A DNA stretch of 19,645 nucleotides, from positions 1 through 19,645 of the forward strand of contig JADGQD010000012.1 of the NCBI GenBank assembly GCA_017882065.1, given 5' to 3'. This stretch comes from Anaerolineales bacterium (GTDB taxonomy: Bacteria; Chloroflexota; Anaerolineae; Anaerolineales; Villigracilaceae). The notes under the pieces are model-generated. The model was given only the letters and a program-made list of their open reading frames with translations. It was not told where the DNA came from and did not search any database. Every line of letters starts with the position of its first letter. Positions within the stretch are counted from its first letter, which is position 1. Positions 1 to 6,941 of the stretch are shown here, in pieces. Made by a program: the position numbers and the translations under genes.

Positions 1-44
1 ACGTTCGGCAAGTAATTCGCGCATCACAGAAGGTTAGCAATACC

Positions 45-81
45 AACATGACCTATCCTGAATTAAAGGATAGGTCATGTT
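45..81. repeat. 15-bp perfect inverted repeat
   Basis: The arms 45-59 and 67-81 are perfect reverse complements of 15 bp around a 7-nt AT-rich loop (60-66). Neither strand has a T-run after the stem, so a standard intrinsic terminator is not indicated. It could be an operator, an RNA-processing stem or the terminator of a gene outside the window. It lies beyond the terminator of the nrfD-like operon. Confidence 0.6.
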
Positions 82-127
82 ATTGATAATGAACAGCCTC
101 TTGGATAAAGAGGAATCTGTTTATAGA

Positions 128-151
128 AAAGGCCGCCGAGGGGCGGCCTTT
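128..151 (-). terminator. Intrinsic terminator of the redox operon
   Basis: The stem AAAGGCCGCC / GGCGGCCTTT (10 bp, 4-nt loop) begins 21 nt past the stop codon of the nrfD-like gene. Read on the minus strand it runs into TTTTCTAT, the layout of a rho-independent terminator. It closes the five-gene operon that starts near 3624. Confidence 0.8.
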
Positions 152-172
152 ATGTTATTCAACCAGGTTTTT

Positions 173-1423
173 TTAATCGCCAGTCACCGGGATTGCCTCG
201 ACGACCTTCGGTTCCTCGGCATGGGCTTTGGCCAGGTTATGGTCTACCACTTTCAGGTAGCGCACTCCCAGTGAGAAAGCCAGCAAGCCATAACTGACGA
301 TCCCTGCTCCGGTCAGCAATTCTGTCAGCGAGGGACGATAAGCCGTATATGCCACAGTGGGCTCGCCCGGCAGATAAGAGAGGATGATCAATAGACCCGA
401 CAGGTTCGTATCCCAGCGATAAGCAACCACTCCGCCAACCACCAGTGCCATGGCCAGCATGCGCCAGAGAGGGAGGGCGCGTGTCCGCTTGTTGAGCAGC
501 AATATTATCGGAACCACGGCACCAAGGAGTATCTCGCTTATCCAGAAGTTGAAGGAAAGCGGTCCGCTGGTCAGTAGGCGGAGGCCCTCGGTCCGGCCTG
601 GTTCATAGGTGTAAGTCATGGACAGAACATCCCAGAAGCGGAAGTACAGGTAGACTACCAATACCCAGCCGATGATAAAGGAAACGCGATCCAGAATACT
701 GTTTTCCACATTGGCATGTCTGGTCAGACGTGCCGAGAGCATCGATGCAAAGACCGTCAGTGCCATGCCTCCGGCAATTGCCGAAATAATGAATAGCACT
801 GAAATGTCTGGCCGGTACCAGAGCGGACGCGCCTTGAGCACGCCGTAGAGTGCCCCCAGCGACGACTGGTGCAGCATGGAAAGTGCCAGGCCGGCAATTG
901 CCAGATAGGGTGCGTAATGGTGGACGCGCGACATCTTCTCAGCCAGTTTTGGCCAGTGTGAATGCAACCACTCGAACCCGGCAAAGATGGGCATAGCCTC
1001 CAGGGCCAGCACAGCCAGGTATAAAGTCACGCACATGGTCACTTCCCAGAGCAGCGAATGCTTATTCCAGTAAATCATGGCGTGCCAGAAGCGGTCCGGG
1101 CGGCCGATGTCAAGCAGCAGAGTTAACACTGCCATGGTGTAACCGATCAAGCCGATGAAAGTTGCCGTGCGAGCTACCGCCTGGTAACGCTTGAGACCGA
1201 GCAGGTAGACCACTGCACACAGGCTGAAGGCTCCCGCACTCATGGCGATGGACGAAAGGTCAATTGTGATCCACAGGCCCCATGGAACCATATCAGTCAG
1301 GTTGGTCAACGAAAGACCCTTCCAGAAGACCATTAATCCAGCAGCCACACCGGCGGCGATGACGACTACGAGTCCGCCAATCCAGGCCATCCAGGGAGTG
1401 AACTTGGGGAGTTTAATCTTCAT
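173..1423 (-). CDS. NrfD/HybB-like quinone-interacting membrane subunit
   Basis: This 416-aa polytopic membrane protein has about ten hydrophobic segments, the first at residues 11-36, then 46-76, 87-107 and 124-150, the last near the C-terminus. The segment LWYRPDISVLFIISAIAGG resembles the conserved core of HybB/NrfD-family proteins. In that family the protein exchanges electrons between the membrane quinone pool and a periplasmic ferredoxin subunit. The start ATG overlaps the stop of the upstream ferredoxin gene by 4 bp (ATGA), so translation is probably coupled. It is the last gene of the operon. The length fits the 10-TM HybB/DsrP branch better than the 8-TM NrfD branch. The family call is firm, but the direction of electron flow and the partner enzyme are unknown. 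Confidence 0.88.
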   Translation of the reverse strand: MKIKLPKFTPWMAWIGGLVVVIAAGVAAGLMVFWKGLSLTNLTDMVPWGLWITIDLSSIAMSAGAFSLCAVVYLLGLKRYQAVARTATFIGLIGYTMAVLTLLLDIGRPDRFWHAMIYWNKHSLLWEVTMCVTLYLAVLALEAMPIFAGFEWLHSHWPKLAEKMSRVHHYAPYLAIAGLALSMLHQSSLGALYGVLKARPLWYRPDISVLFIISAIAGGMALTVFASMLSARLTRHANVENSILDRVSFIIGWVLVVYLYFRFWDVLSMTYTYEPGRTEGLRLLTSGPLSFNFWISEILLGAVVPIILLLNKRTRALPLWRMLAMALVVGGVVAYRWDTNLSGLLIILSYLPGEPTVAYTAYRPSLTELLTGAGIVSYGLLAFSLGVRYLKVVDHNLAKAHAEEPKVVEAIPVTGD

Positions 1424-2190
1424 GACTGCGGCTCCTCTGTCGCTGATAGATAGTAGACCCGCGGCGATGTGCCCAGATCTTCACGCAGGCGATAAGAAGT
1501 TCGCCCGTGCAGCAATTTACTGACATTCGATTCGGGATCGTTCAGGTCGCCGAACTGGCGGGCACCCACCGGGCAGACCACCGCGCAGGCAGGAGTGGCA
1601 TCCTCGTCAATACCGGGGGTCAAACCGAGCGCCAGGCCACGGTCAATGCGTTGATAGCAGAACGAACATTTCTCGACGACACCGCGCGGGCGGCGCGAGA
1701 CCTCGGGCTGGCCCCATTCTGGAACGGACGGGTTTGGACCGTCAAATTGTTTCCAGTTGAACGAACGCGCCCCATATGGACAGGCTATTTCGCAATAGCG
1801 GCAACCAATACAACGGTCGTAGTCCATCTTCACAATCCCATCGGGACGGTAACTGCTGGCGCGAACCGGGCAGACATCCACACACGGGGCATGGGCACAC
1901 TGCATACAAGGGCGGGGAGTGTAGACATCCTGTGCTCCCACGGTTCCTGTCTTTGAAACCACGTTCCAGGAAATTTCAGGCGGGATATCATTATGTGCCC
2001 GGCATGCCAAAGTACAGTAATCGCAGCCCGTGCATTTGGATTGATCGATCACCATTGCCCATTGGCGGCCATTGGATGTTAGCGTTTCGAGGGCTTGCGC
2101 TCGACGAAAGATCTGCGACCCGGCCAGAACGGTTACACCGGCCACAGTCAGTTTTATAAAGTCTCGGCGGTTGATCTTTATGTCGCTCAT
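1420..2190 (-). CDS. Tat-exported four-cluster ferredoxin (NrfC/HybA/DsrO-like)
   Basis: This 256-aa iron-sulfur protein starts with a twin-arginine signal (NRRDFIK at 7-13, then a hydrophobic stretch to about residue 24), so it should be folded and exported with its clusters. Sixteen cysteines form four [4Fe-4S] sites in the DmsB/NrfC order: C53/56/59/63, C95/98/103/107, C127/130/133/137 and C175/178/202/206, with a long loop in the last. Proteins of this family pass electrons between an NrfD-type membrane subunit and a cytochrome or catalytic subunit. The gene overlaps the cytochrome gene upstream and the nrfD-like gene downstream by 4 bp each. An AAGGA sequence lies about 11 nt before the ATG. 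The cluster count is read directly from the motifs; the physiological partner is inferred from the operon. Confidence 0.9.
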   Translation of the reverse strand: MSDIKINRRDFIKLTVAGVTVLAGSQIFRRAQALETLTSNGRQWAMVIDQSKCTGCDYCTLACRAHNDIPPEISWNVVSKTGTVGAQDVYTPRPCMQCAHAPCVDVCPVRASSYRPDGIVKMDYDRCIGCRYCEIACPYGARSFNWKQFDGPNPSVPEWGQPEVSRRPRGVVEKCSFCYQRIDRGLALGLTPGIDEDATPACAVVCPVGARQFGDLNDPESNVSKLLHGRTSYRLREDLGTSPRVYYLSATEEPQS

Positions 2191-3140
2191 TTTTTATGAT
2201 CCTTCCTGTTCATTTTGTGGTAGGCCTTTTCCAACCACGGCTGTAGAACCATGCCACCTGCCAGGCCGATCAGACCGGCCAATCCTGCAAACCCAAGCGG
2301 GCTGACCGGTGACGGGTCGCTGGCGGCCTCACCGGGGGTAGGTGTGCTTTCGGGTTGGGTAGTTGGTGTAGTCTGGGCGGATGTCGCATCGGTGGGTTGG
2401 GCGTGCATCTGGTTGGCATGGCAGGCAGAGCAGGTAGCTATACTGGCCGTGAAACTATGATCTGGTATGGCATGCACATCGGTGCTGCCGGTTTCGAAAT
2501 GACGCAGGTGGCAGTCCACGCAGCTTACACCGGCCTGGTTGTGCTTGGAATAAGGAAAGGCCATGGAGACTTCGCTGTGACAGTTGATGCAAAGTGCTGA
2601 CGGGCCGACATCCTCCTGCCCTTGAACCGTCTTCAAGGTTGCCGAATGCGGGTCATGGCAGACAGTACAGGTCATCCCCCGCTGGAAATGTGTGCTGGAC
2701 TGCCAGTCCTGTATGTTGAAACGATCGCCGCTGTGACAGCGACCACACAGGTCGCTTGTCCGATCAACCGGCACCGGGTTGGCAACCGGGTCGGTGGAAT
2801 GTGCAGCCGGCACCGGTCCATGGCAGGCTTCGCAGGCGACTCCATCCTCTTTCCATGTCCCCAGTGCCGGGTCGTACCCGGTCACGTGGCAGACAAGGCA
2901 GGCTCCGGGTTTCCCCTGGTCCGTCCACATCTGATCAAAGAGCGGGTCGCTGGTCGCATGGCCATGTTTACCAGATTGCCAGGCATCCCTGAATTTTGGG
3001 TGACACCCGAAACATCCATTTTGTTGCTGCGGTAGAGCGGGTTGGCCTGTTTCAGTTCTGCCTTGAGCGATCATATATGTCGCGGCTGTCACGAGCAAGG
3101 CAAACAAAATTGCAACGGAAAAGCGTTTAAGTAATTTCAT
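2187..3140 (-). CDS. Octaheme c-type cytochrome with C-terminal membrane anchor
   Basis: This 317-aa protein has an N-terminal signal or anchor helix (8-25) and eight CxxCH heme sites with first cysteines at 43, 81, 103, 132, 158, 184, 207 and 237. The stretch VACEACHGP and the KHGHA element after the first heme resemble cytochrome c554-like multiheme proteins. After the heme domain come a Pro/Thr/Ser-rich linker (about 250-280), a Gly/Leu-rich hydrophobic segment (282-299) and a basic cytoplasmic tail, so it is probably tethered at its C-terminus. The RBS GAGGAG precedes the ATG. It follows the two-CW gene by 32 nt and overlaps the ferredoxin gene by 4 bp. It likely exchanges electrons with that ferredoxin on the outer face of the membrane. 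No catalytic site can be assigned from sequence; enzyme or pure electron carrier are both possible. Confidence 0.9.
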   Translation of the reverse strand: MKLLKRFSVAILFALLVTAATYMIAQGRTETGQPALPQQQNGCFGCHPKFRDAWQSGKHGHATSDPLFDQMWTDQGKPGACLVCHVTGYDPALGTWKEDGVACEACHGPVPAAHSTDPVANPVPVDRTSDLCGRCHSGDRFNIQDWQSSTHFQRGMTCTVCHDPHSATLKTVQGQEDVGPSALCINCHSEVSMAFPYSKHNQAGVSCVDCHLRHFETGSTDVHAIPDHSFTASIATCSACHANQMHAQPTDATSAQTTPTTQPESTPTPGEAASDPSPVSPLGFAGLAGLIGLAGGMVLQPWLEKAYHKMNRKDHKK

Positions 3141-3172
3141 TATTTTATCTCCTCATATAATTTAATTGAAAT

Positions 3173-3508
3173 TTATGGTAAAACCGGAACCGGTGCCAGA
3201 TGGAACACATCACATTCCAGGCATTCTTCCCGTAACAGGCCATTTTTCGTACGGAAAACTTGCCAGCATGGGACATTCGGTTGTGCGGACGCCGGGCAGT
3301 TCTTGCGTTTCTCCTCGGGGCAGCTTTTGATTTCCCAGCAGGGCCGCTGGGAAGAGGAAATGACCGGTATTGCCAACGCTTCTTTCTGCCAGCGCTCGTC
3401 CAGACGGCGCAGCAAGAAGAAGATCAGGGCGGTCACTGCCACCGGGATGCCAATCCTAAGGAGCAGACCAAGAACGAACGTCAAAACAGTATCCATCATA
3501 TACCTCAT
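3173..3508 (-). CDS. Membrane-anchored two-CW cysteine-motif protein
   Basis: This 111-aa protein has one N-terminal helix (about 8-33) followed by basic residues and a soluble Cys-rich domain. The domain holds CWEIKSC (57-63), C71, PCWQVF (80-85) and ECLEC (95-99). The paired CW motifs match what is called the two-CW domain, whose role is unknown; six cysteines suggest metal or redox chemistry. The positive residues after the helix (RRLDER) suggest a cytoplasmic domain. The first ATG overlaps the stop of the 39-aa gene (ATGA). Two later in-frame ATGs (3499, 3496) sit 3 and 6 nt after a GAGG and may be the true start, which would shorten the protein by 3-4 residues. Its helix contains LRIGIPVA, matching LRLGIPSA in the upstream peptide. 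Confidence 0.75.
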   Translation of the reverse strand: MRYMMDTVLTFVLGLLLRIGIPVAVTALIFFLLRRLDERWQKEALAIPVISSSQRPCWEIKSCPEEKRKNCPASAQPNVPCWQVFRTKNGLLREECLECDVFHLAPVPVLP

Positions 3509-3624
3509 GTATTACGAATGTTTTCGTAACGATGTTTTACTGCCTCGCCTATGAGCAGAAGTATGGCGCTGGGAATGCCAAGTCGCAGGATCGTCAAAAG
3601 GGAAATAACCAATATGCTTTTCAT
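3505..3624 (-). CDS. 39-aa single-helix membrane peptide
   Basis: This short ORF encodes 39 residues beginning MKSILVISLLTILRLGIPSA and ending in a basic tail (KHRYENIRNT). One hydrophobic helix covers about residues 3-27. A textbook AAGGAGG (3631-3637) sits 6 nt before the ATG, much stronger than chance, and the TGA stop overlaps the ATG of the two-CW gene. It is the first gene of the redox operon. The core LRLGIPSA recurs as LRIGIPVA in the helix of the next protein, so the two may be paralogous segments or helix partners. No known family is recognised. The ribosome-binding site, coupling and motif sharing support a real gene; function is unknown. Confidence 0.72.
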   Translation of the reverse strand: MKSILVISLLTILRLGIPSAILLLIGEAVKHRYENIRNT

Positions 3625-3718
3625 GGGGAACCTCCTTTATGATTTGTTCCTATTTTCACTAATAGTGTATCCCTTTGAAAGGGCAAAAACAATTCGGCAG
3701 GCATCCTATCTTTCTTAT

Positions 3719-3754
3719 GGGAACGGCACCCCACAGGTAGTTCCCGTGCCCTGT
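3719..3754. promoter_or_regulatory. Interleaved inverted repeats upstream of redox operon
   Basis: Three inverted repeats interlock within 36 bp: GGGAAC (3719-3724) with GTTCCC (3740-3745), GGCAC (3725-3729) with GTGCC (3746-3750), and ACAGG (3733-3737) with CCTGT (3750-3754). The site lies about 95-130 nt upstream of the 39-aa start codon. It could be overlapping operators for a regulator such as the neighbouring NarL-type protein, or a structured 5' leader. I cannot tell which from one sequence. Confidence 0.4.
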
Positions 3755-3801
3755 AAAATACTATTTGCACCCCATGCCGAGAAAGATACATTGGGTAAAT
3801 A

Positions 3802-3819
3802 TTGTGTCATATGTCCCAA
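3802..3819 (-). promoter_or_regulatory. CRP/FNR-family-like operator
   Basis: Read on the minus strand the 18-mer is TTGGGA-N6-ACACAA. It matches the CRP/HcpR-type palindrome TTGTGA-N6-TCACAA at 5 of 6 positions in each half. It lies about 178-195 nt before the first gene of the redox operon, between it and the terminator of the response regulator gene. A single site of this length can arise by chance, so this is only a candidate. Confidence 0.35.
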
Positions 3820-3820
3820 A

Positions 3821-3849
3821 TAAAAAGCCTGCTGGCTTTCCAGCAGGCT
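3821..3849 (-). terminator. Intrinsic terminator after the response regulator
   Basis: A perfect 10-bp stem (AGCCTGCTGG at 3826-3835 with CCAGCAGGCT at 3840-3849, loop CTTT on the plus strand) is followed on the minus strand by TTTTT and more AT. It lies 25 nt past the response regulator stop and separates the two-component genes from the redox operon. Confidence 0.88.
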
Positions 3850-3873
3850 GCGAAATACTATTGATGAAAAAGA

Positions 3874-4524
3874 CTATGGTTTGATGATACCTTTGCGAAT
3901 GGCATAGCGCACCAACTCGGAACGCGAATGCAGGCCCAGTTTGTGCATGATATTCTCACGGTGACGGGCAACCGTCTTGATGCTGATGACCAGCGCATCA
4001 GCAATCTCTTCATTATCTGCTCCCTCAGCCAGGTAACGCAGCACTTGCTGTTCACGGTCGGTCAGACCGTCGAGTGTGGAAGCCGCGTCAGTGCTTCGAT
4101 CCTGGGAAAGAAAATCTTTGACCAGTAATTTTGCCATGGAGGGGTACAGGTAAACTTCCCCGGCCGCCGCGGCGCGGATAGCCGTCAATAATTCTTCCGG
4201 CGCGGCGCGCTTTGGAACGTATCCCCCCGCACCCACTTCCAACATCTTGAAGAAATACTCTTCGTCTTCGTGGATGGTCAATGCTACCACTGCGACATCA
4301 GGATTAGTGCGTTTGATCTCGCGCGTGGCGTCAATTCCCGAAAGATCCGGCAAGCCGATATCCATCAACACTACAGTCGGTTTTAACTGCCGGACGGCTT
4401 CGAGTGCTTCGCGAGCAGTCCCAGCCTCGCCGACAATCTCAACATCGCTTTCGCTGGCCAGCAGCATCCGCAAGCCAGAGCGCACGACTTGGTGGTCATC
4501 AACCAGCAGCAGGCGAATTTTCAT
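3874..4524 (-). CDS. NarL/FixJ-family response regulator
   Basis: This 216-aa two-domain regulator has a receiver domain with the acidic pair D9-D10, phosphoacceptor D55 in LMDIGLPD, switch residue T83 and K105. A LuxR-type helix-turn-helix follows (about 152-213), with LTDREQQVLRYLAEGADNEE at its start. All receiver residues needed for phosphorylation are present. The start lies inside the 3' end of the kinase gene (26-bp overlap), so the two form a coupled cognate pair. A terminator follows directly. Likely targets are its own operon and/or the redox operon starting 250 nt downstream; that is inferred from position only. Confidence 0.95.
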   Translation of the reverse strand: MKIRLLLVDDHQVVRSGLRMLLASESDVEIVGEAGTAREALEAVRQLKPTVVLMDIGLPDLSGIDATREIKRTNPDVAVVALTIHEDEEYFFKMLEVGAGGYVPKRAAPEELLTAIRAAAAGEVYLYPSMAKLLVKDFLSQDRSTDAASTLDGLTDREQQVLRYLAEGADNEEIADALVISIKTVARHRENIMHKLGLHSRSELVRYAIRKGIIKP

Positions 4525-5983
4525 CTGCTTCCTCCTGAAGATACGGAATAGATACTTCGACAGTCGTCCCTTCGCCGAGTCGCGAATGGACCTCGAACTT
4601 GCCGCCCAGTAACGAGGTACGTTCCTCCATACCTTTTAGTCCCCACGAGACTCGTTTGGCTGACCCTGCGGCATCCATATCGAAACCCCGGCCATCGTCT
4701 GTCACGCGAACATGAACAGATTCCTCTGCGTAAGTTAGAACTACTTGGGCGGTTTTGGCCTGAGCATGTTTGACAACATTCGTCAGCGCCTCCTGCGCAA
4801 TGCGGAAGAGCGCTATCTTGACCGGCGAGGCGACCGGCTTTTCCTCGCCCAGGATCTCAACATGAACATCCAGTTTGACGCGTTCCTGAAGAGTAGTGGC
4901 ATACCAGCGCAAAGCTGAGGAAAGACCCAGATCGTCCAGATGGGATGGACGCAAATCTGCAATCAGGCGCTGCAGTTCGTCCAGGGAATGTGCTGTGAGC
5001 AACTCCAGTTGGTGTAAGTTCTGTTTGGCGCGTTCCCTGTTCGAGTTCCGCAACGAGCCGGTCAGGCCGCGCAAGCCCAAGCCGATAGCCGTCAAGGCTT
5101 GACCAGTCTCATCGTGGAGTTCACGGGCTATTCGCTGGCGTTCTGATTCCTGAGCAGCCACAACACGCTTGTATAATTCTCCGCGCAGTCTCTCACGTTG
5201 TTTCGCCTCCTTCAAGCGCGCCTCCTGTAGACTGGAAATTTGCCTGTCATTTTCAACCTGGAAGGCGCGCAAGAAACGGATGACAAAGAAAGCGGCCAGC
5301 CCTGCCATCATGGCGCGGAATAATTGTACAGGGATGCCAAAAAGATTAGTGAATAGAACCTCATTGATGATGTTTGAAGGCGGAAGTGGGGAAGACTGGA
5401 CAAATAACTGGCCGACCAGGCCGTACCAACTGAAAGCGACCGCGGCCCACAGCGCGTCCCGGCCGAACGAAGTCAGCCCCGCCTGGCGAAAGACACGCTG
5501 CTGAATTACCAGACCAATCGCTGCCAGCAATGCTGCTGGAGCGGCTAAAGAATAGCGCGTCCACACATCTGAAACATCCCACAAGATGGGCAAAGAATAG
5601 TGTCCTTTGAGGATGATCAGGCCAAATACCCAGATACCTTCCAATCCAAGCGGAACGAGCAGGATCAAGCGCCAGGCCGTTCGCGAAACGGCCAGAAGGT
5701 AACTGCCGAAGGCCGCCAGCGAGATAAAAGAAAATGCCAACATCGCCAGCCTTATTCCAGATAACCAGTCTGGGGTGGTATGCCCCCCCTGGATAGCGAT
5801 TACATCGAACATCTCTAGCCACTCGTTTGCCGCGTGTACCAGTCCAAATACTGCCAGGGGGCGCAAGGCGCGGCGAAGGCGGGCATCGGAAGACTGCCCG
5901 CCTTCGAGCATCACCAACAGGCCCATACTAAAGAATGCCAACCCATAGAAAAAATAGATCGGGATGATCGCAGGTATACTCAC
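4499..5983 (-). CDS. 7-TM NarX/DesK-type sensor histidine kinase
   Basis: This 494-aa kinase has about seven transmembrane helices in residues 5-240, with no large extracytoplasmic loop. A coiled-coil linker (about 245-280) leads to the HisKA_3 dimerization helix with H290 in ERQRIARELHDETGQ. The HATPase carries the N-box around N402, DDGRGF at 429-434 and GLKGMEER at 448-455. This kinase type partners NarL-like regulators, and the next gene encodes one. The start is a GTG at 5983 with AGAGG 9 nt upstream, 26 nt after the zinc-ribbon protein gene. The membrane part is not a recognised sensor domain; it may sense a hydrophobic ligand, a membrane state or a partner protein. It also resembles multi-TM sensor modules such as 7TM receptors in overall shape only. 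Confidence 0.93.
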   Translation of the reverse strand: MSIPAIIPIYFFYGLAFFSMGLLVMLEGGQSSDARLRRALRPLAVFGLVHAANEWLEMFDVIAIQGGHTTPDWLSGIRLAMLAFSFISLAAFGSYLLAVSRTAWRLILLVPLGLEGIWVFGLIILKGHYSLPILWDVSDVWTRYSLAAPAALLAAIGLVIQQRVFRQAGLTSFGRDALWAAVAFSWYGLVGQLFVQSSPLPPSNIINEVLFTNLFGIPVQLFRAMMAGLAAFFVIRFLRAFQVENDRQISSLQEARLKEAKQRERLRGELYKRVVAAQESERQRIARELHDETGQALTAIGLGLRGLTGSLRNSNRERAKQNLHQLELLTAHSLDELQRLIADLRPSHLDDLGLSSALRWYATTLQERVKLDVHVEILGEEKPVASPVKIALFRIAQEALTNVVKHAQAKTAQVVLTYAEESVHVRVTDDGRGFDMDAAGSAKRVSWGLKGMEERTSLLGGKFEVHSRLGEGTTVEVSIPYLQEEADENSPAAG

Positions 5984-6009
5984 GGAAGTGGACCTCTACG
6001 CAACCTGTT

Positions 6010-6912
6010 CTAATCTTCTTTTCGTAAACGCATCCCACAGGTGCGGCAGAACACATCGCCCGGTTGAGCGCGCTTACCGCATTGATAGCAGTAAACCTCA
6101 CCGGTTTCGCTTGCCAGTTGAGGCTGTGTGTGACGTTTGCGCGTTGCAGACGAACGGCGCGTACCGCTTTTCCACATATATAGGCCACCCACTATACCGA
6201 CCACGAACAGCGCCCCTCCAATCCCTGCCAATACCCACGGCAGGACGCCGCTCATCGTGATCCGGCCGGGTGTGCTCGCATTGAGCGGCTGCGTCGGTTG
6301 GACCGGAAGTCCGGTGGTGCTTAACGCGTCGGTTGTTTTCTGATAATCGGCAGTCAAAGTAAATGATTGCCCCGCTGCCAGAGGCTGAGGTATGGATCGA
6401 TAGTAGACGAAACCATCTTGACTGACGCTGCTTTTAGTGAGGGTGGGGTCTGTTACCATGTCCGTAACACCGACCGGTTGCTGAAGGGCGACTACAAAAA
6501 CATCTACGTTAAAGTCGTCAGCCCATTCGTAGATAACGTGACGAGCGGTCCCATTTTTTACCAGGGCTTCGTAATATTCCACCTGCACATCGTGCGAATT
6601 GGCCGTGATCGTCAGCGTTGCCCACGACCCTTGCACGGTACGATCATAGGGAGTGTTTAGCAGACCGCTCACCGGATCAGCGATGGCCACTGCAAAGACT
6701 TCGGCCTGGGCTGGGACGCGCAGATTCAGGGTTGCCGGAAGCGTTGTTTCGGGGGATAGGGAAATGTGATAAATTATCAGTACTTTGGGTTTGTCATATT
6801 CCGGCCAGATTTCCACACTCACTGAACTCAGGCGCACCTCACTCTGCGCCTGGGCGGGGAAGGAAACCCAGAGTGCCACCAGAACAGCCAAAACGGCAAA
6901 CCACTTCCTCAT
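6010..6912 (-). CDS. Secreted/membrane protein with C-terminal zinc ribbon, unknown function
   Basis: From the ATG at 6912 the product is 300 aa; an upstream TTG adds one residue, but AGGAGG lies exactly 6 nt before this ATG. A signal peptide ends near AQAQS (about 24). Next comes a roughly 180-residue beta-rich extracytoplasmic region, a short Pro/Thr linker, one TM helix (about 223-246) and a basic cytoplasmic stretch. The C-terminus is a zinc ribbon of form CYQCGK-x9-CRTCG. I do not recognise the extracytoplasmic domain. The gene lies 26 nt upstream of the histidine kinase gene in the same direction. A membrane protein with an external domain and an internal zinc ribbon could feed signals to the kinase, which itself has no external sensor domain; that is inference. 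Confidence 0.8.
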   Translation of the reverse strand: MRKWFAVLAVLVALWVSFPAQAQSEVRLSSVSVEIWPEYDKPKVLIIYHISLSPETTLPATLNLRVPAQAEVFAVAIADPVSGLLNTPYDRTVQGSWATLTITANSHDVQVEYYEALVKNGTARHVIYEWADDFNVDVFVVALQQPVGVTDMVTDPTLTKSSVSQDGFVYYRSIPQPLAAGQSFTLTADYQKTTDALSTTGLPVQPTQPLNASTPGRITMSGVLPWVLAGIGGALFVVGIVGGLYMWKSGTRRSSATRKRHTQPQLASETGEVYCYQCGKRAQPGDVFCRTCGMRLRKED

Positions 6913-6941
6913 CAAATACCTCCTAATAAAATAAAAATTGT

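Noticed and set aside
2355..3035. Several plus-strand ORFs opposite the cytochrome gene
   Set aside because: They are antisense shadows of the CxxCH-rich reading frame and lack RBS and recognisable domains.
3735..3750. Sigma-54 type promoter (GGCAC element)
   Set aside because: The GC of the -12 element is missing at the required distance, and sigma-54 is not expected in this lineage.
3719..3754. RNA pseudoknot or known riboswitch
   Set aside because: The A-B-A'-B' order suggests a pseudoknot, but there are no loop bases between the 5' arms or between the 3' arms, which is sterically poor, and no riboswitch consensus was recognised.
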